Shown here: positions 1 to 6,810 of the stretch, in pieces
How positions within the stretch are numbered: position 1 is the stretch's first letter
Layout: each line of letters opens with the position of its first letter
Origin: an uncultured Candidatus Saccharibacteria bacterium
GTDB taxonomy: Bacteria > Patescibacteriota > Saccharimonadia > Saccharimonadales > Saccharimonadaceae
Assembly (NCBI GenBank): GCA_938036845.1
Contig: CALHWA010000098.1
Location: 1-15,300 of the forward strand
DNA: 15,300 nt
Reading direction: 5' to 3'
The notes under the pieces: model-generated
Databases searched by the model: none
What the model saw: only the letters and a program-made list of their open reading frames with translations
What the model was told of the DNA's origin: nothing
Translations under genes and position numbers: made by a program

Positions 1-255
1 GCCAACGGGCTGGCCGAGCGCTTGGATATCGGGGATAATATCGCGCAGTTTGGTGGGTTGTAATACTGGAATACCATGCGCCAGAGCAAGCCGCTTGACT
101 GCTGGCTGGCAGAGCTGCTTGCCGCGCCCCCGCCGGCTATCTGGCTTGGTGATGACCAGCCGAACAGGGAAGCTATGCTCTAGCAGCTGCGCGAGGCTAA
201 TGGCGCTAAAGTCTTCAGTCCCAAAGAATACGATTGGTCTTGATATGCTCGTCAT
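1..255 (-). CDS. fmt: Methionyl-tRNA formyltransferase, N-terminal 85 residues (partial)
   Basis: Fmt transfers a formyl group from 10-formyl-tetrahydrofolate to Met-tRNAfMet, so that translation can start with formyl-methionine. The reading frame opens at an ATG at 253-255 (minus) and stays open to the window edge for 85 codons, so only the start of the N-terminal formyltransferase domain is visible. The beginning reads MTSISRPIVFFGTEDFSAIS, matching the family's FxGTPDFA opening. It is followed by TKPDSRRGRGKQL (residues 36-48), equivalent to the TQPDRPAGRGKKL loop of the E. coli enzyme, and by GIPVLQP (61-67). The catalytic Asn-His-Asp residues lie beyond the edge. The start lies inside the end of def, overlapping it by 41 bases, so translation is probably coupled to def. 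def-fmt is a classic pair. Confidence 0.93.
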   Translation of the reverse strand, partial: MTSISRPIVFFGTEDFSAISLAQLLEHSFPVRLVITKPDSRRGRGKQLCQPAVKRLALAHGIPVLQPTKLRDIIPDIQALGQPVG

Positions 256-793
256 AATCAACTGGTTGGAGCTCGCCCTTCTCATCGAGCTGATAAAATG
301 CGCTGGTATCATCGCGAATGCGGTCAATAAATACAATGCCATTACAGTGGTCAATCTCGTGCTGTAGCACTCGCGCTAAGAAGCCGTCGGCCTTGAGGCG
401 GATGGTATTGCCATTGATATCGAGCGCCTTGACCCGGACGCGGCTGTAGCGTGGCACTTTGCCATAGATTCGGCCTGACACGCTGAGGCAGCCCTCATAG
501 TCACTGATTAGCTCGCCCTCATATTTGACAATCTCTGGGTTAATGAGGGGGATGAAGGTGCGGTTGTCTTTGTCGTCGAAGTCTTCGCGCACAATAACGA
601 CCCGCTCCAGCCGATCGATCTGCACTGCCGCCAGTGCTGCGCTAATCTCGTGCGGGCGGGAATTCTCCCAGTCGATGCTGGCGCTGGTCATATCGGCCAC
701 CAGCTGGCGTGTCTCGTCGGTAATAACATGTACCCGCTGCGACTTCTGGCGCAAGTGCGAGTTGGGTAGGGTGATAATAGCGTCTTTTTTCAT
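215..793 (-). CDS. def: Peptide deformylase
   Basis: This metalloenzyme removes the formyl group from the N-terminal Met of new proteins, acting at the ribosome exit. It has 192 residues, close to the usual 165-200. Motif II, EGCLS, is at residues 100-104 (Cys102 is a metal ligand) and motif III, HEIDH, is at 145-149 (His145 and His149 are metal ligands, Glu146 is catalytic). Motif I reads SAALAAVQ (51-58) instead of GxGLAAPQ: the glycines are lost but the Gln that binds the substrate carbonyl is kept. The C-terminus overlaps the fmt start by 41 bases, so the two genes form one unit. The ATG at 791-793 is preferred because a TATAAT box ends only 7 bases upstream, leaving no room for a longer N-terminus or a Shine-Dalgarno site. 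Confidence 0.95.
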   Translation of the reverse strand: MKKDAIITLPNSHLRQKSQRVHVITDETRQLVADMTSASIDWENSRPHEISAALAAVQIDRLERVVIVREDFDDKDNRTFIPLINPEIVKYEGELISDYEGCLSVSGRIYGKVPRYSRVRVKALDINGNTIRLKADGFLARVLQHEIDHCNGIVFIDRIRDDTSAFYQLDEKGELQPVDYDEHIKTNRILWD

Positions 794-800
794 TAGCTTT

Positions 801-806
801 ATTATA
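801..806 (-). promoter_or_regulatory. -10 box of the def-fmt promoter, predicted leaderless start
   Basis: On the minus strand the sequence TATAAT is followed by AAAGCTA and then the def ATG. A transcript starting about 7 bases after the -10 box would begin at or next to the start codon. No clear TTGACA-like -35 and no Shine-Dalgarno site are visible. Confidence 0.7.
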
Positions 807-966
807 GCAGATGGTGGATGGGGTGAGCGAGTGGATGATTGCTCGGTAGATCGGTCATGTCATCAGACAAGAAAATATCTGGAGGCCAGCGACCAACTAA
901 GCGGTAGAACTCTGTGTATTATCTGGCCGGAACATTTTCGCTATGATGATATGACTGAGATACTGT

Positions 967-991
967 AAATAACATCTGATTGAAGAATCAG
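967..991 (-). terminator. Candidate weak terminator downstream of priA
   Basis: Minus-strand CTGATT-CTTC-AATCAG (976-991) forms a perfect 6-bp stem with a 4-base loop, followed by ATGTTATTT. The T-tract is interrupted. A second short GC-rich hairpin (AGGGGC/GCCCCT, 1059-1078) touches the priA stop codon but has no T-tract. Either could end priA transcription. The rest of the 794-1077 gap shows no gene. Confidence 0.3.
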
Positions 992-1077
992 CTACTTTTT
1001 ACAAGCCCATCTCACCCTCCACCAGAATGCAATGGAGAGAGGTGTTGTCGCCTGCAATAGGGGCTCTCGCACGCCCC

Positions 1078-3018
1078 TTACAACAGCGACTGCGGGTCGA
1101 TATCTACCTGCCAATGCTTGGCAGGCACGTCGGCAGCAAGAGCGAGGAGGTCGCGGCGTTGGGTGGCTTTGATGATAAGCTGCCAGCGGTAGGTATCGCG
1201 CAGCCGCTCGTGGAAGGCGGGTGTGGGGCCAAGAATGCTGACCGCGGGGTGGTGCTGGCGAATCTGCTGAGCGAGTGCTTGGCTATTGCGGATGGCGGCT
1301 GCCTCCGTCTTGTATACGCAAGTGAGTTTAAGCAGGTGGACGAAGGGCGGGAACTGCCCACGGCGGCGCTCGGCCAAGGCTTGGTGATAAAACGCGGTAT
1401 AATCTTGAGCCAGGCCAGATTGAATCACTGGGTGCTGCGGCTGATATGCTTGCACGACCACTGTAGTGGCGTGAGCAGAGCGCCCCACTCGTCCCACCAC
1501 TTGAGCAAGCAGCTCGAAGATGCGTTCGTTGGTGGTGTAATCGGGCAAGGCCAGGCCAGCGTCAGCCTGCACGACTCCAACGGTGCGCAGCTGCGGCAAG
1601 TCGAGCCCCTTGGCTACCACCTGCGTGCCAATGATAATATTGGCTGTGCCATCATAGAGGGCTTGATATTGCTGCTCGAGGCTGCTTGCGGGGCTGCTGT
1701 CGCCATCGAAGCGAACAATATGCGCCTGGGGCCAGCGCGCTGCTACCTCTGCCTCGATGAGTTTTGTTCCAATCCCGCGGTGGACAATATCTGTGCTATG
1801 GCAGGTGGGGCACATCGTTGGCACTGTGGTGTGGTAGCCACAGATATGACACTGCAGCTGGTGACGGTCGGCGTGGAGGGTGAGGGGAACAAAGCAGCGT
1901 GGGCACTCGGCTGCCCAGCCGCAGTTGGTGCAGAGCGATACATTGGCGCTGCCACGGCGGTTATGAAAAAGCAGGATCTGCTGACCCGCTGCAAGTGTGG
2001 TATCAATGGCGGCGATGAGCTGATTTGACAAAAAGCGATGCTGGGTGAGGTTGCTCCGCTGGGTGAGGTCGACCAGCTGAATGGTGGGGGCGATAGCCTC
2101 AGGCCGAGCTTTGCTTGGTAGGGTAGCGATCGGCCGCTTGGCTTTTTGCGCTAGATAATACTCGCTGACCAGCGGTGTGGCTGACCCCTGCACCACGGTC
2201 GCACCATGGTGCTGAGCTAGGACACTTGCGGCTCGCAACGCCGAGTAGCGGGGGGATTTGTCTTGCTTGTAGCTAGCCTCGTGTGCTTCGTCGATGATGA
2301 TATACCCCAGATGCTGCAGTGGCAAGAAGAGGGCAGAACGTGGGCCAATTGCCACCCGAGGCTGTGTACTTGTCAGAGCGGTTAGCCAGGCACGGTGGCG
2401 CTCGGCCTCTGTCTGGCGCGAATGGGTGAGGATGATATCAGCAAAGTGTTGCCGAAATTCCGCCACCAGCTGGGGCGTGAGGGCGATCTCTGGCACGAGG
2501 ACAATCACCGACCGGCCTGCAGCCAAAGCGTGGCGTGCAAGCTCAATATACACTGCAGTCTTGCCGCTACCTGTCACACCGTGAAGCAGTACTGTGCCAG
2601 GGCTGGCTTGGCGAATGGTGCGAACGGCCTCTTCTTGCTGTAGATTGAGTGAGAAGGTGGGCGTGCGGCGCTGTGGCGGTGGGCTAGCAGGGCGGCGCGG
2701 CGCGCGGCGCTGCTTGGCAATGCCAGCTGGTAGCACTGTCTGTAGTACGGTGGCGAGGTGCGTGGCATAATAATCGCTCAGCCATTGGCTCGTCGCTAAC
2801 AGGGGAGCAGGCAGCGGTGGCAGTGGCACGATGGCGTCAAGCGGCTTAGTAGTATATGTCGGCTTTTTGGCGCGCGTCATGATGATGCCTACCACCTGCT
2901 GTGCACCAACGCTCACGTGCACCACCTGGCCCAGCGGTAATGCTTCTGGCCAGTGATAGGTGAAGCTCTTGCTGGTAGCGCGGATAATCTTGAGTGGCGC
3001 AACTTCGTAATAGTGCAT
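1078..3018 (-). CDS. priA: Primosomal protein N' (replication restart helicase PriA)
   Basis: PriA is a 3'-to-5' superfamily-2 helicase that recognises stalled forks and D-loops and reloads the replisome. At 646 residues it is shorter than the 732 of E. coli. In order: an N-terminal DNA-binding region (about 1-100), Walker A GVTGSGKT (147-154), a DEAH box in IIIDEAHE (about 240-247), and GSATP (278-282). Next come eight zinc-binding cysteines in four CxxC pairs (363/366, 372/375, 390/393, 403/406), the helicase motif around GTQVVAKGLD (464-473), and motif VI QVVGRVGR (506-513). The domain set is complete. The ATG at 3016-3018 was chosen because its product begins MHYYEVAPLK, like other PriAs. 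An in-frame ATG eight codons upstream would lie ahead of the TATAAT box. The wHTH-recJ unit diverges from it. Confidence 0.96.
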   Translation of the reverse strand: MHYYEVAPLKIIRATSKSFTYHWPEALPLGQVVHVSVGAQQVVGIIMTRAKKPTYTTKPLDAIVPLPPLPAPLLATSQWLSDYYATHLATVLQTVLPAGIAKQRRAPRRPASPPPQRRTPTFSLNLQQEEAVRTIRQASPGTVLLHGVTGSGKTAVYIELARHALAAGRSVIVLVPEIALTPQLVAEFRQHFADIILTHSRQTEAERHRAWLTALTSTQPRVAIGPRSALFLPLQHLGYIIIDEAHEASYKQDKSPRYSALRAASVLAQHHGATVVQGSATPLVSEYYLAQKAKRPIATLPSKARPEAIAPTIQLVDLTQRSNLTQHRFLSNQLIAAIDTTLAAGQQILLFHNRRGSANVSLCTNCGWAAECPRCFVPLTLHADRHQLQCHICGYHTTVPTMCPTCHSTDIVHRGIGTKLIEAEVAARWPQAHIVRFDGDSSPASSLEQQYQALYDGTANIIIGTQVVAKGLDLPQLRTVGVVQADAGLALPDYTTNERIFELLAQVVGRVGRSAHATTVVVQAYQPQHPVIQSGLAQDYTAFYHQALAERRRGQFPPFVHLLKLTCVYKTEAAAIRNSQALAQQIRQHHPAVSILGPTPAFHERLRDTYRWQLIIKATQRRDLLALAADVPAKHWQVDIDPQSLL

Positions 3019-3025
3019 AGGATTT

Positions 3026-3031
3026 ATTATA
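3026..3031 (-). promoter_or_regulatory. -10 box of priA, predicted leaderless start
   Basis: Minus-strand GGGTATAATAAATCCTATG places TATAAT exactly 7 bases before the priA start codon, the same spacing as at def. No Shine-Dalgarno sequence fits in the gap, so a leaderless message is expected. Confidence 0.7.
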
Positions 3032-3114
3032 CCCGACAGCACGCGAGAGTGCAGAGGGGCTCGTCTCTCCGTCGCTACTTCATCTGGGTGACGTGCAAAA
3101 CGTGCACATCAATC

Positions 3115-3143
3115 TTGCTCGCTTCGCCCAAAGCTGGTATGAT
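3115..3143 (+). promoter_or_regulatory. Upstream promoter P1 of the wHTH-recJ operon
   Basis: TTGCTC (3115-3120), a 17-base spacer and TATGAT (3138-3143) make a good sigma-70-type promoter. A transcript from it would carry a leader of about 160 bases before the ATG at 3310. That leader contains short inverted repeats such as GACAC/GTGTC and GATGGT/ACCATC. Confidence 0.55.
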
Positions 3144-3226
3144 AAAAAGCAGACACGTGTGTCGTGTGGATGGTTGATGAGTCGCAGTTGCGAGAGACGA
3201 AACGCACAATCAATTGGTGGGTGGTC

Positions 3227-3256
3227 TTGCCAAATTACCATCAAAAAGTGTAGAAT
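3227..3256 (+). promoter_or_regulatory. Proximal promoter P2 of the wHTH-recJ operon
   Basis: TTGCCA (3227-3232), an 18-base spacer and TAGAAT (3251-3256). Transcription would start near 3263, giving a leader of about 47 bases that includes AGGGAAG as the ribosome-binding site before the ATG at 3310. Confidence 0.55.
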
Positions 3257-3309
3257 AAAAAGCAACAGTTGAGTAGAGGTAACGGAAGCGAGAATTCGCT
3301 AAGGGAAGC

Positions 3310-3612
3310 ATGTTAGAAACGTTTATTACATCACGGGTGCGGCGCAAAATCATTGTGGTCTATGCTAAGTATCCGGAGTTCCACACCCATGTCCGCGGCT
3401 TGGCGAAGTTGATCAAAGAAGACCCGGGCAATATCCAGCGCGAGCTTAAGAATCTCGAGAAAGCTGGTTTTTTGATGGCCGAAAAACAGGGTAATACCAA
3501 GATGTATTACACGAACAAACAATATATCTTCTTCAAAGAATTGCAGAGCATGGTGATCAAATCCTCGCAGCAGCAAAAGGGTCAACAAGCGGCGGATACT
3601 GTGCAGCTCTGA
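3310..3612 (+). CDS. Small winged-helix DNA-binding protein upstream of recJ
   Basis: This 100-residue protein is predicted to be a winged helix-turn-helix of the ArsR/MarR-like class. Residues 1-22 look like a first helix and strand. HVRGLAKLIKEDPGNIQREL (27-46) resembles the HTH, with the recognition helix at about 39-52. KAGFLMAEKQGNTKMYYTNK (51-70) resembles the wing, with its usual 'leu-gly, phe-leu, arg-lys-gly, tyr' pattern. The tail from about 85 on is Gln-rich and probably disordered. There is no metal-site or ligand-domain signature, so what it senses is unknown. Its TGA stop shares a base with the recJ ATG (TGATG), so the two are translated together. It may regulate its own operon, but its targets cannot be told from sequence. 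Confidence 0.8.
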   Translation: MLETFITSRVRRKIIVVYAKYPEFHTHVRGLAKLIKEDPGNIQRELKNLEKAGFLMAEKQGNTKMYYTNKQYIFFKELQSMVIKSSQQQKGQQAADTVQL

Positions 3613-5249
3613 TGAGTTTGTTTGCACAGATATTAGCGGCGCGGGGCTTGCATGGAGCAGCTGCTGAGGAGTTTTTACACCCCGATTATGACGCGAAGCC
3701 CGATCCATTCTTGCTCTCCCAGATGCAGACGGCGGTGGATCGCTTAGTGCAGGCGCACCAACGGCGCGAAACAATCGTGATTTATGGCGATTATGATATC
3801 GACGGCCTCAGTGCGACGGCACTGTTGCTTGATGCCTTTGCGAGCTTTGGCTTTGCTGCGGTGGAGGCCTTTATTCCTAATCGCTTCGTAGAGGGTTATG
3901 GCATGACTAAAGGTGCAGTAGATAAGGTGGCGGCGATGGGGGCGCAGCTCATCGTCACGGTGGACTGCGGCAGTCTCTGTCATGAGGAAATTGCCTATGC
4001 GAAGGAGCGCTACGGCATCGACACAGTAGTGACCGACCACCACAACATTGCACCGACTCGCCCACCCGCCATCGCCACGGTTAATCCGAAATATGACGAC
4101 CACCACTATCCCTTCCGTGACCTCTGTGGGGCAGGCGTGGCTTTCAAGCTTGTCCAGGCGCTGCAGACGGTGCTGCCGGGCTTGCCAGCTGGCTACGAGA
4201 AGTGGCTGCTAGACTTGGTAGCGCTGGGTACGGTATGCGACATAGTATCGCTACAGAATGAGAACCGCGCCAATGTGTACTGGGGGATCGAAGTGCTGAA
4301 GAAGCAGCGCCGCCCTGGCCTCAAGGCACTGCTGGCGGTGGCTGGTGTGCAGCCAGCCCAGATTACCGCTCGGACGCTCGGCTTTGGCCTTGGCCCGCGT
4401 ATGAATGCGGCAGGACGATTGGCATCGGCTGAGTATGCCCTCGATATGCTGCGAGCGCGCGATGGTTTGGCGGCGCTTGAGGCGGCTCAGCGGCTCGATA
4501 GCTTCAATACCGAGCGCAAAGCCATCCAACAGGCCATCTACGACGAAGCTTGTCAGCAGGCCGAGCGCTATGCCACCGACCCCGTCCTCGTCGTGAGCCA
4601 GCAGGGGTGGAACCATGGCGTGATTGGGATTGTGGCATCCAAGCTGGTAGAGGCGTATCATAAGCCAGTCTTTATCATTGGCGAGCGGGGCGAGACAGCA
4701 ACGGGCAGTGCGCGTAGCTTTGGCGATTTTTCGGCTGAGCGGGCAGTGCGCGCTGCCGATGATGTCATTCTGCGTGGCGGTGGCCATGCGGCAGCGGCTG
4801 GTGTAACACTCGAGACGCGGCAGATCGTCGCCTTTCGCCAGCGAGTGAACGACTACTACCGCTCGCTCCATCTCTCCGACCAAACGCACTACCTCTTGCC
4901 TCAAGCTGATGTGGTGATTGATGATTTATCAGAGGTAACAGAACAGCTAGTGGCCGATATTGCCCGCCTTGAGCCCTTTGGCAATGGCAACCCAGAGCCT
5001 GTTTTGCAGCTGCGCCGCGGCACCGTCTCGCAGCTGCGCCACATGGGCAGCGACGGGCAGCACATCAAGCTTACCGTGCAGGATGGGCAAGGCACAGCGC
5101 TGCAACTATTGGCCTTCAACGCGCCACCGAACTTCGTACGCCAGCCGGGTGATGTTATTTCGGCTTGGTTTCAACCAACTATCAACGACTGGCGTGGCAT
5201 GCGCAGTGTAGAAGGGCGGCTGCTCCATGTAGAGCTGATGGATGAGTAG
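3612..5249 (+). CDS. recJ: Single-stranded-DNA-specific 5'-3' exonuclease RecJ
   Basis: RecJ degrades single-stranded DNA from the 5' end in recombination, mismatch repair and fork processing. It has 545 residues, against 577 in E. coli. DHH-family motifs: motif I GDYDIDG (59-65), motif II TVDCGS (116-121), motif III TDHHN (141-145), and the motif IV region with NPKYDDHHYPFRDLCGAGVA (158-177). The DHHA1 domain follows with the nucleotide-grasping RGGGHAAAAG at about 387-396. The C-terminal part (about 435-545) matches the OB-like domain of RecJ, including LEPFGNGNPEPV. All expected metal-binding Asp and His residues are present. The ATG at 3612 overlaps the stop of the wHTH gene. A terminator follows at 5317. 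Confidence 0.95.
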   Translation: MSLFAQILAARGLHGAAAEEFLHPDYDAKPDPFLLSQMQTAVDRLVQAHQRRETIVIYGDYDIDGLSATALLLDAFASFGFAAVEAFIPNRFVEGYGMTKGAVDKVAAMGAQLIVTVDCGSLCHEEIAYAKERYGIDTVVTDHHNIAPTRPPAIATVNPKYDDHHYPFRDLCGAGVAFKLVQALQTVLPGLPAGYEKWLLDLVALGTVCDIVSLQNENRANVYWGIEVLKKQRRPGLKALLAVAGVQPAQITARTLGFGLGPRMNAAGRLASAEYALDMLRARDGLAALEAAQRLDSFNTERKAIQQAIYDEACQQAERYATDPVLVVSQQGWNHGVIGIVASKLVEAYHKPVFIIGERGETATGSARSFGDFSAERAVRAADDVILRGGGHAAAAGVTLETRQIVAFRQRVNDYYRSLHLSDQTHYLLPQADVVIDDLSEVTEQLVADIARLEPFGNGNPEPVLQLRRGTVSQLRHMGSDGQHIKLTVQDGQGTALQLLAFNAPPNFVRQPGDVISAWFQPTINDWRGMRSVEGRLLHVELMDE

Positions 5250-5316
5250 CGTCGCATAGCTGGTAGTGCTTGATACCACGGATTTATAAAGCCAAAGATT
5301 TTAATTGTTCTAAAGT

Positions 5317-5341
5317 ACACTCTCGTTTGAGGGTGTTTTTC
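5317..5341 (+). terminator. Intrinsic terminator of the wHTH-recJ operon
   Basis: ACACTCTC (5317-5324), loop GTTT, GAGGGTGT (5329-5336) form an 8-bp stem with one G-U pair, followed by TTTTC. It lies 68 bases after the recJ stop. Confidence 0.75.
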
Positions 5342-5416
5342 TTGGGAGTTGGCGGTGAGGTTTTGAAGGCAGGGTAGCGTAGTTTGCAATAAAACCTCTC
5401 CCATTGCATAAATATA

Positions 5417-5446
5417 TTGACAAATCGAGAGAGAGAGAGCAATATG
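5417..5446 (+). promoter_or_regulatory. Candidate promoter with a GA dinucleotide repeat in its spacer
   Basis: A perfect TTGACA (5417-5422) is followed by a spacer containing a 13-base GA run (5427-5439). Only weak -10 candidates follow: CAATAT (spacer 17) or AATATG (spacer 18). The next gene starts at 5483. A second possible -10, TATAAC at 5460-5465, lacks a -35. AGGA (5469-5472) may be the ribosome site. Confidence 0.4.
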
Positions 5447-5482
5447 GGTTCTTATCAATTATAACAATAGGAACCACTACTC

Positions 5483-6052
5483 ATGCACGAGCGCACCGCA
5501 ATATCGACACACGATGCCAAACCAGCTATACTACCACCAGAGCTAATTCAGGAGACCGACGCAGTGCCACCCCTCTACCTCGATACCAGCGTGCTCGACT
5601 TTCGCGCCATTACCGATACCTACACCAAAATTGCCGACCCAGCCAAGGCGGTGCGGCCGGAGTTTGCTACCGAGCGGCAGGCCCTGACCACCAGCTTCGC
5701 ACGGGTGGATGGTCAGCAGTATGTAGAGACAGAGAACATTGCCGAGGTGGGTGATGCTATTATCACTGGGCCAGAGGGCGAGCGCTATAGCATTGCGGCA
5801 GCGGATTTTGCCGCCCTGTATGAGCCGCTACGTGGTGAGGATGGTGCGGTGGTGCCTGGCGCGTATCTGCCGAAGAATCAGATCAAGGCCATGCCCAACC
5901 CAACTGGCCGCGAGATCGTCATCGATGCACCGTGGGGCGGCCAGCAGCACGGCGAAGCAGATTGCTGGCTGGTGGAGAGCCAGGTCAATGGCAGTCGCTA
6001 CATCATCGAGGCAGCTGCCTTTACTCAGACATATCGGCTGAGTGAGCGGTAG
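5483..6052 (+). CDS. Hypothetical protein with tandem PGDYG-like segments
   Basis: This 189-residue soluble, acidic protein has no signal peptide or membrane segment. After a low-complexity N-terminus (1-75) it holds two similar segments. The first (about 79-115) contains GDAIITGPEGERYSIAAADF followed by AALYE. The second (about 145-184) contains EADCWLVES-VNGSRYIIEAAAF followed by TQTYR. Both follow a 'glycine/acid - hydrophobic strand - G-x-R-Y-x-I - A-x-x-F - x-x-x-Y' pattern. This resembles the C-terminal part of small phage-linked proteins with a PGDYG-type motif (GDYIVxGxxGErYxxxxdxFxxxYe). The link is by motif only and no catalytic residues stand out. Function unknown. It sits alone between the recJ terminator and a convergent orphan gene. 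Confidence 0.65.
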   Translation: MHERTAISTHDAKPAILPPELIQETDAVPPLYLDTSVLDFRAITDTYTKIADPAKAVRPEFATERQALTTSFARVDGQQYVETENIAEVGDAIITGPEGERYSIAAADFAALYEPLRGEDGAVVPGAYLPKNQIKAMPNPTGREIVIDAPWGGQQHGEADCWLVESQVNGSRYIIEAAAFTQTYRLSER

Positions 6053-6070
6053 AGAAGGTGTGCTCATTTA

Positions 6071-6116
6071 TCGCTAAGTGAGCCGATTATTAACAGGGGT
6101 CAATAGCGACTGGCTC
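6071..6116. other. Interlaced inverted repeats between convergent genes
   Basis: TCGCTA (6071-6076) pairs with TAGCGA (6104-6109), and GAGCC (6080-6084) pairs with GGCTC (6112-6116). The order a-b-a'-b' means the two stems interlock (pseudoknot) or exclude one another. It may act as a bidirectional transcript end for the genes at 5483 and 6137, but no T-tract follows on either strand. Confidence 0.3.
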
Positions 6117-6136
6117 CTTTGCCTTGTGTAGCGTTT

Positions 6137-6673
6137 TTAGTAGTAACCGCTTGGTGGAGTTTGGCGCCGTGGGTCGTAAAGGTCGATATCTGAATGGTAG
6201 CGACGCTCAAGATCTTCCATACTCTCCCACGTGTGAGGTGCCTCAAGCATAAGGGTAATATCCCATGTGATTATCGAGAGCGTCACCCGCGCACCGTTAT
6301 TGAGATACCACTCGATGTGTGTCCACTCTTTGTCGCGCTGTATCTCTGTTCCTTCGCCATACCGCGCGTCGAGGGCTGTCTCGTATGCGTCGAAGGTGTT
6401 TGCTGGCAGCATATAATACTCACCACTAAAGTGCAGATCATCTCTATCGTCTTCATTGCCGCCTTCGAGTGAAGCAAGGGATAACCCGATAGATTGCGGA
6501 TGATCACCACCTGGTACGCAGGTAATATTAGGGTATGTTGCCACTTGCGCGTCTAATTCTCTGTAAGATTGTGGCCACTTACTGGTCAAGTCAGCCACAG
6601 CTTGTAGCATCGTCTCAACGGATGCGGCGTGATATGCATAGGGGTGTGGTAGAGTTGGTGTGTCGTCTGACAT
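6137..6673 (-). CDS. Hypothetical acidic protein (orphan)
   Basis: I do not recognise this 178-residue protein. It is acidic, rich in Tyr, Trp and His, and has no membrane segment. It appears to have an alpha/beta fold: an N-terminal helix (SVETMLQAVADLTSKWPQSY) and a middle with two strands around LHFSGEYYMLP. A helix (TFDAYETALDARYG) is followed by paired strands (EWTHIEWYLNNGARVTLSII, TWDITLMLEAP) and a Pro-rich tail. The ATG at 6671-6673 was chosen because AAGGA lies at good spacing upstream and the next in-frame start upstream would extend across the promoter. It is transcribed divergently from the gene at 6811, from a promoter whose -35 overlaps that gene's -35. Confidence 0.65.
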   Translation of the reverse strand: MSDDTPTLPHPYAYHAASVETMLQAVADLTSKWPQSYRELDAQVATYPNITCVPGGDHPQSIGLSLASLEGGNEDDRDDLHFSGEYYMLPANTFDAYETALDARYGEGTEIQRDKEWTHIEWYLNNGARVTLSIITWDITLMLEAPHTWESMEDLERRYHSDIDLYDPRRQTPPSGYY

Positions 6674-6704
6674 GATGTTTCCTTGCTTTAGATTCTTATC
6701 AGCT

Positions 6705-6733
6705 AGTGTAGCAAATGCTTCAATTTGCGCCAA
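6705..6733 (-). promoter_or_regulatory. Promoter of the 6137-6673 gene
   Basis: Minus strand TTGGCG (6728-6733), a 17-base spacer and TACACT (6705-6710), preceded by TGC to give an extended -10. Its -35 shares three bases with the -35 of the opposite promoter. Confidence 0.55.
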
Positions 6734-6754
6734 CCCGATCATCTGTGCTATAGT
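6725..6754 (+). promoter_or_regulatory. Promoter of the 6811-7386 gene
   Basis: Plus strand TTGCGC (6725-6730), an 18-base spacer and TATAGT (6749-6754), with TGC just before it as an extended -10. The expected start near 6761 leaves a leader of about 50 bases. Confidence 0.55.
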
Positions 6755-6810
6755 AGGGGGCAAACAAACCATACCAACAGAACATCCACCACATAACCAC
6801 GGGAGGTCCC

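Noticed and set aside
1027..2028. Long open frame (333 codons) on the plus strand opposite priA.
   Set aside because: It lies wholly antisense to the well-supported priA gene and shows no recognisable domain.
3169..3242. Hammerhead-ribozyme-like core in the wHTH-recJ leader: TTGATGA, a GUC/GAC stem, then GAAA, with GATGGT/ACCATC flanking as stem I.
   Set aside because: The invariant C3 of CUGAUGA is U here, stem III cannot pair properly next to the GAAA, and the stem II helix has a large bulge. Treated as chance resemblance.
4251..4904. 217-codon minus-strand frame opposite recJ.
   Set aside because: Antisense shadow of recJ with composition typical of the reverse frame and no domain.
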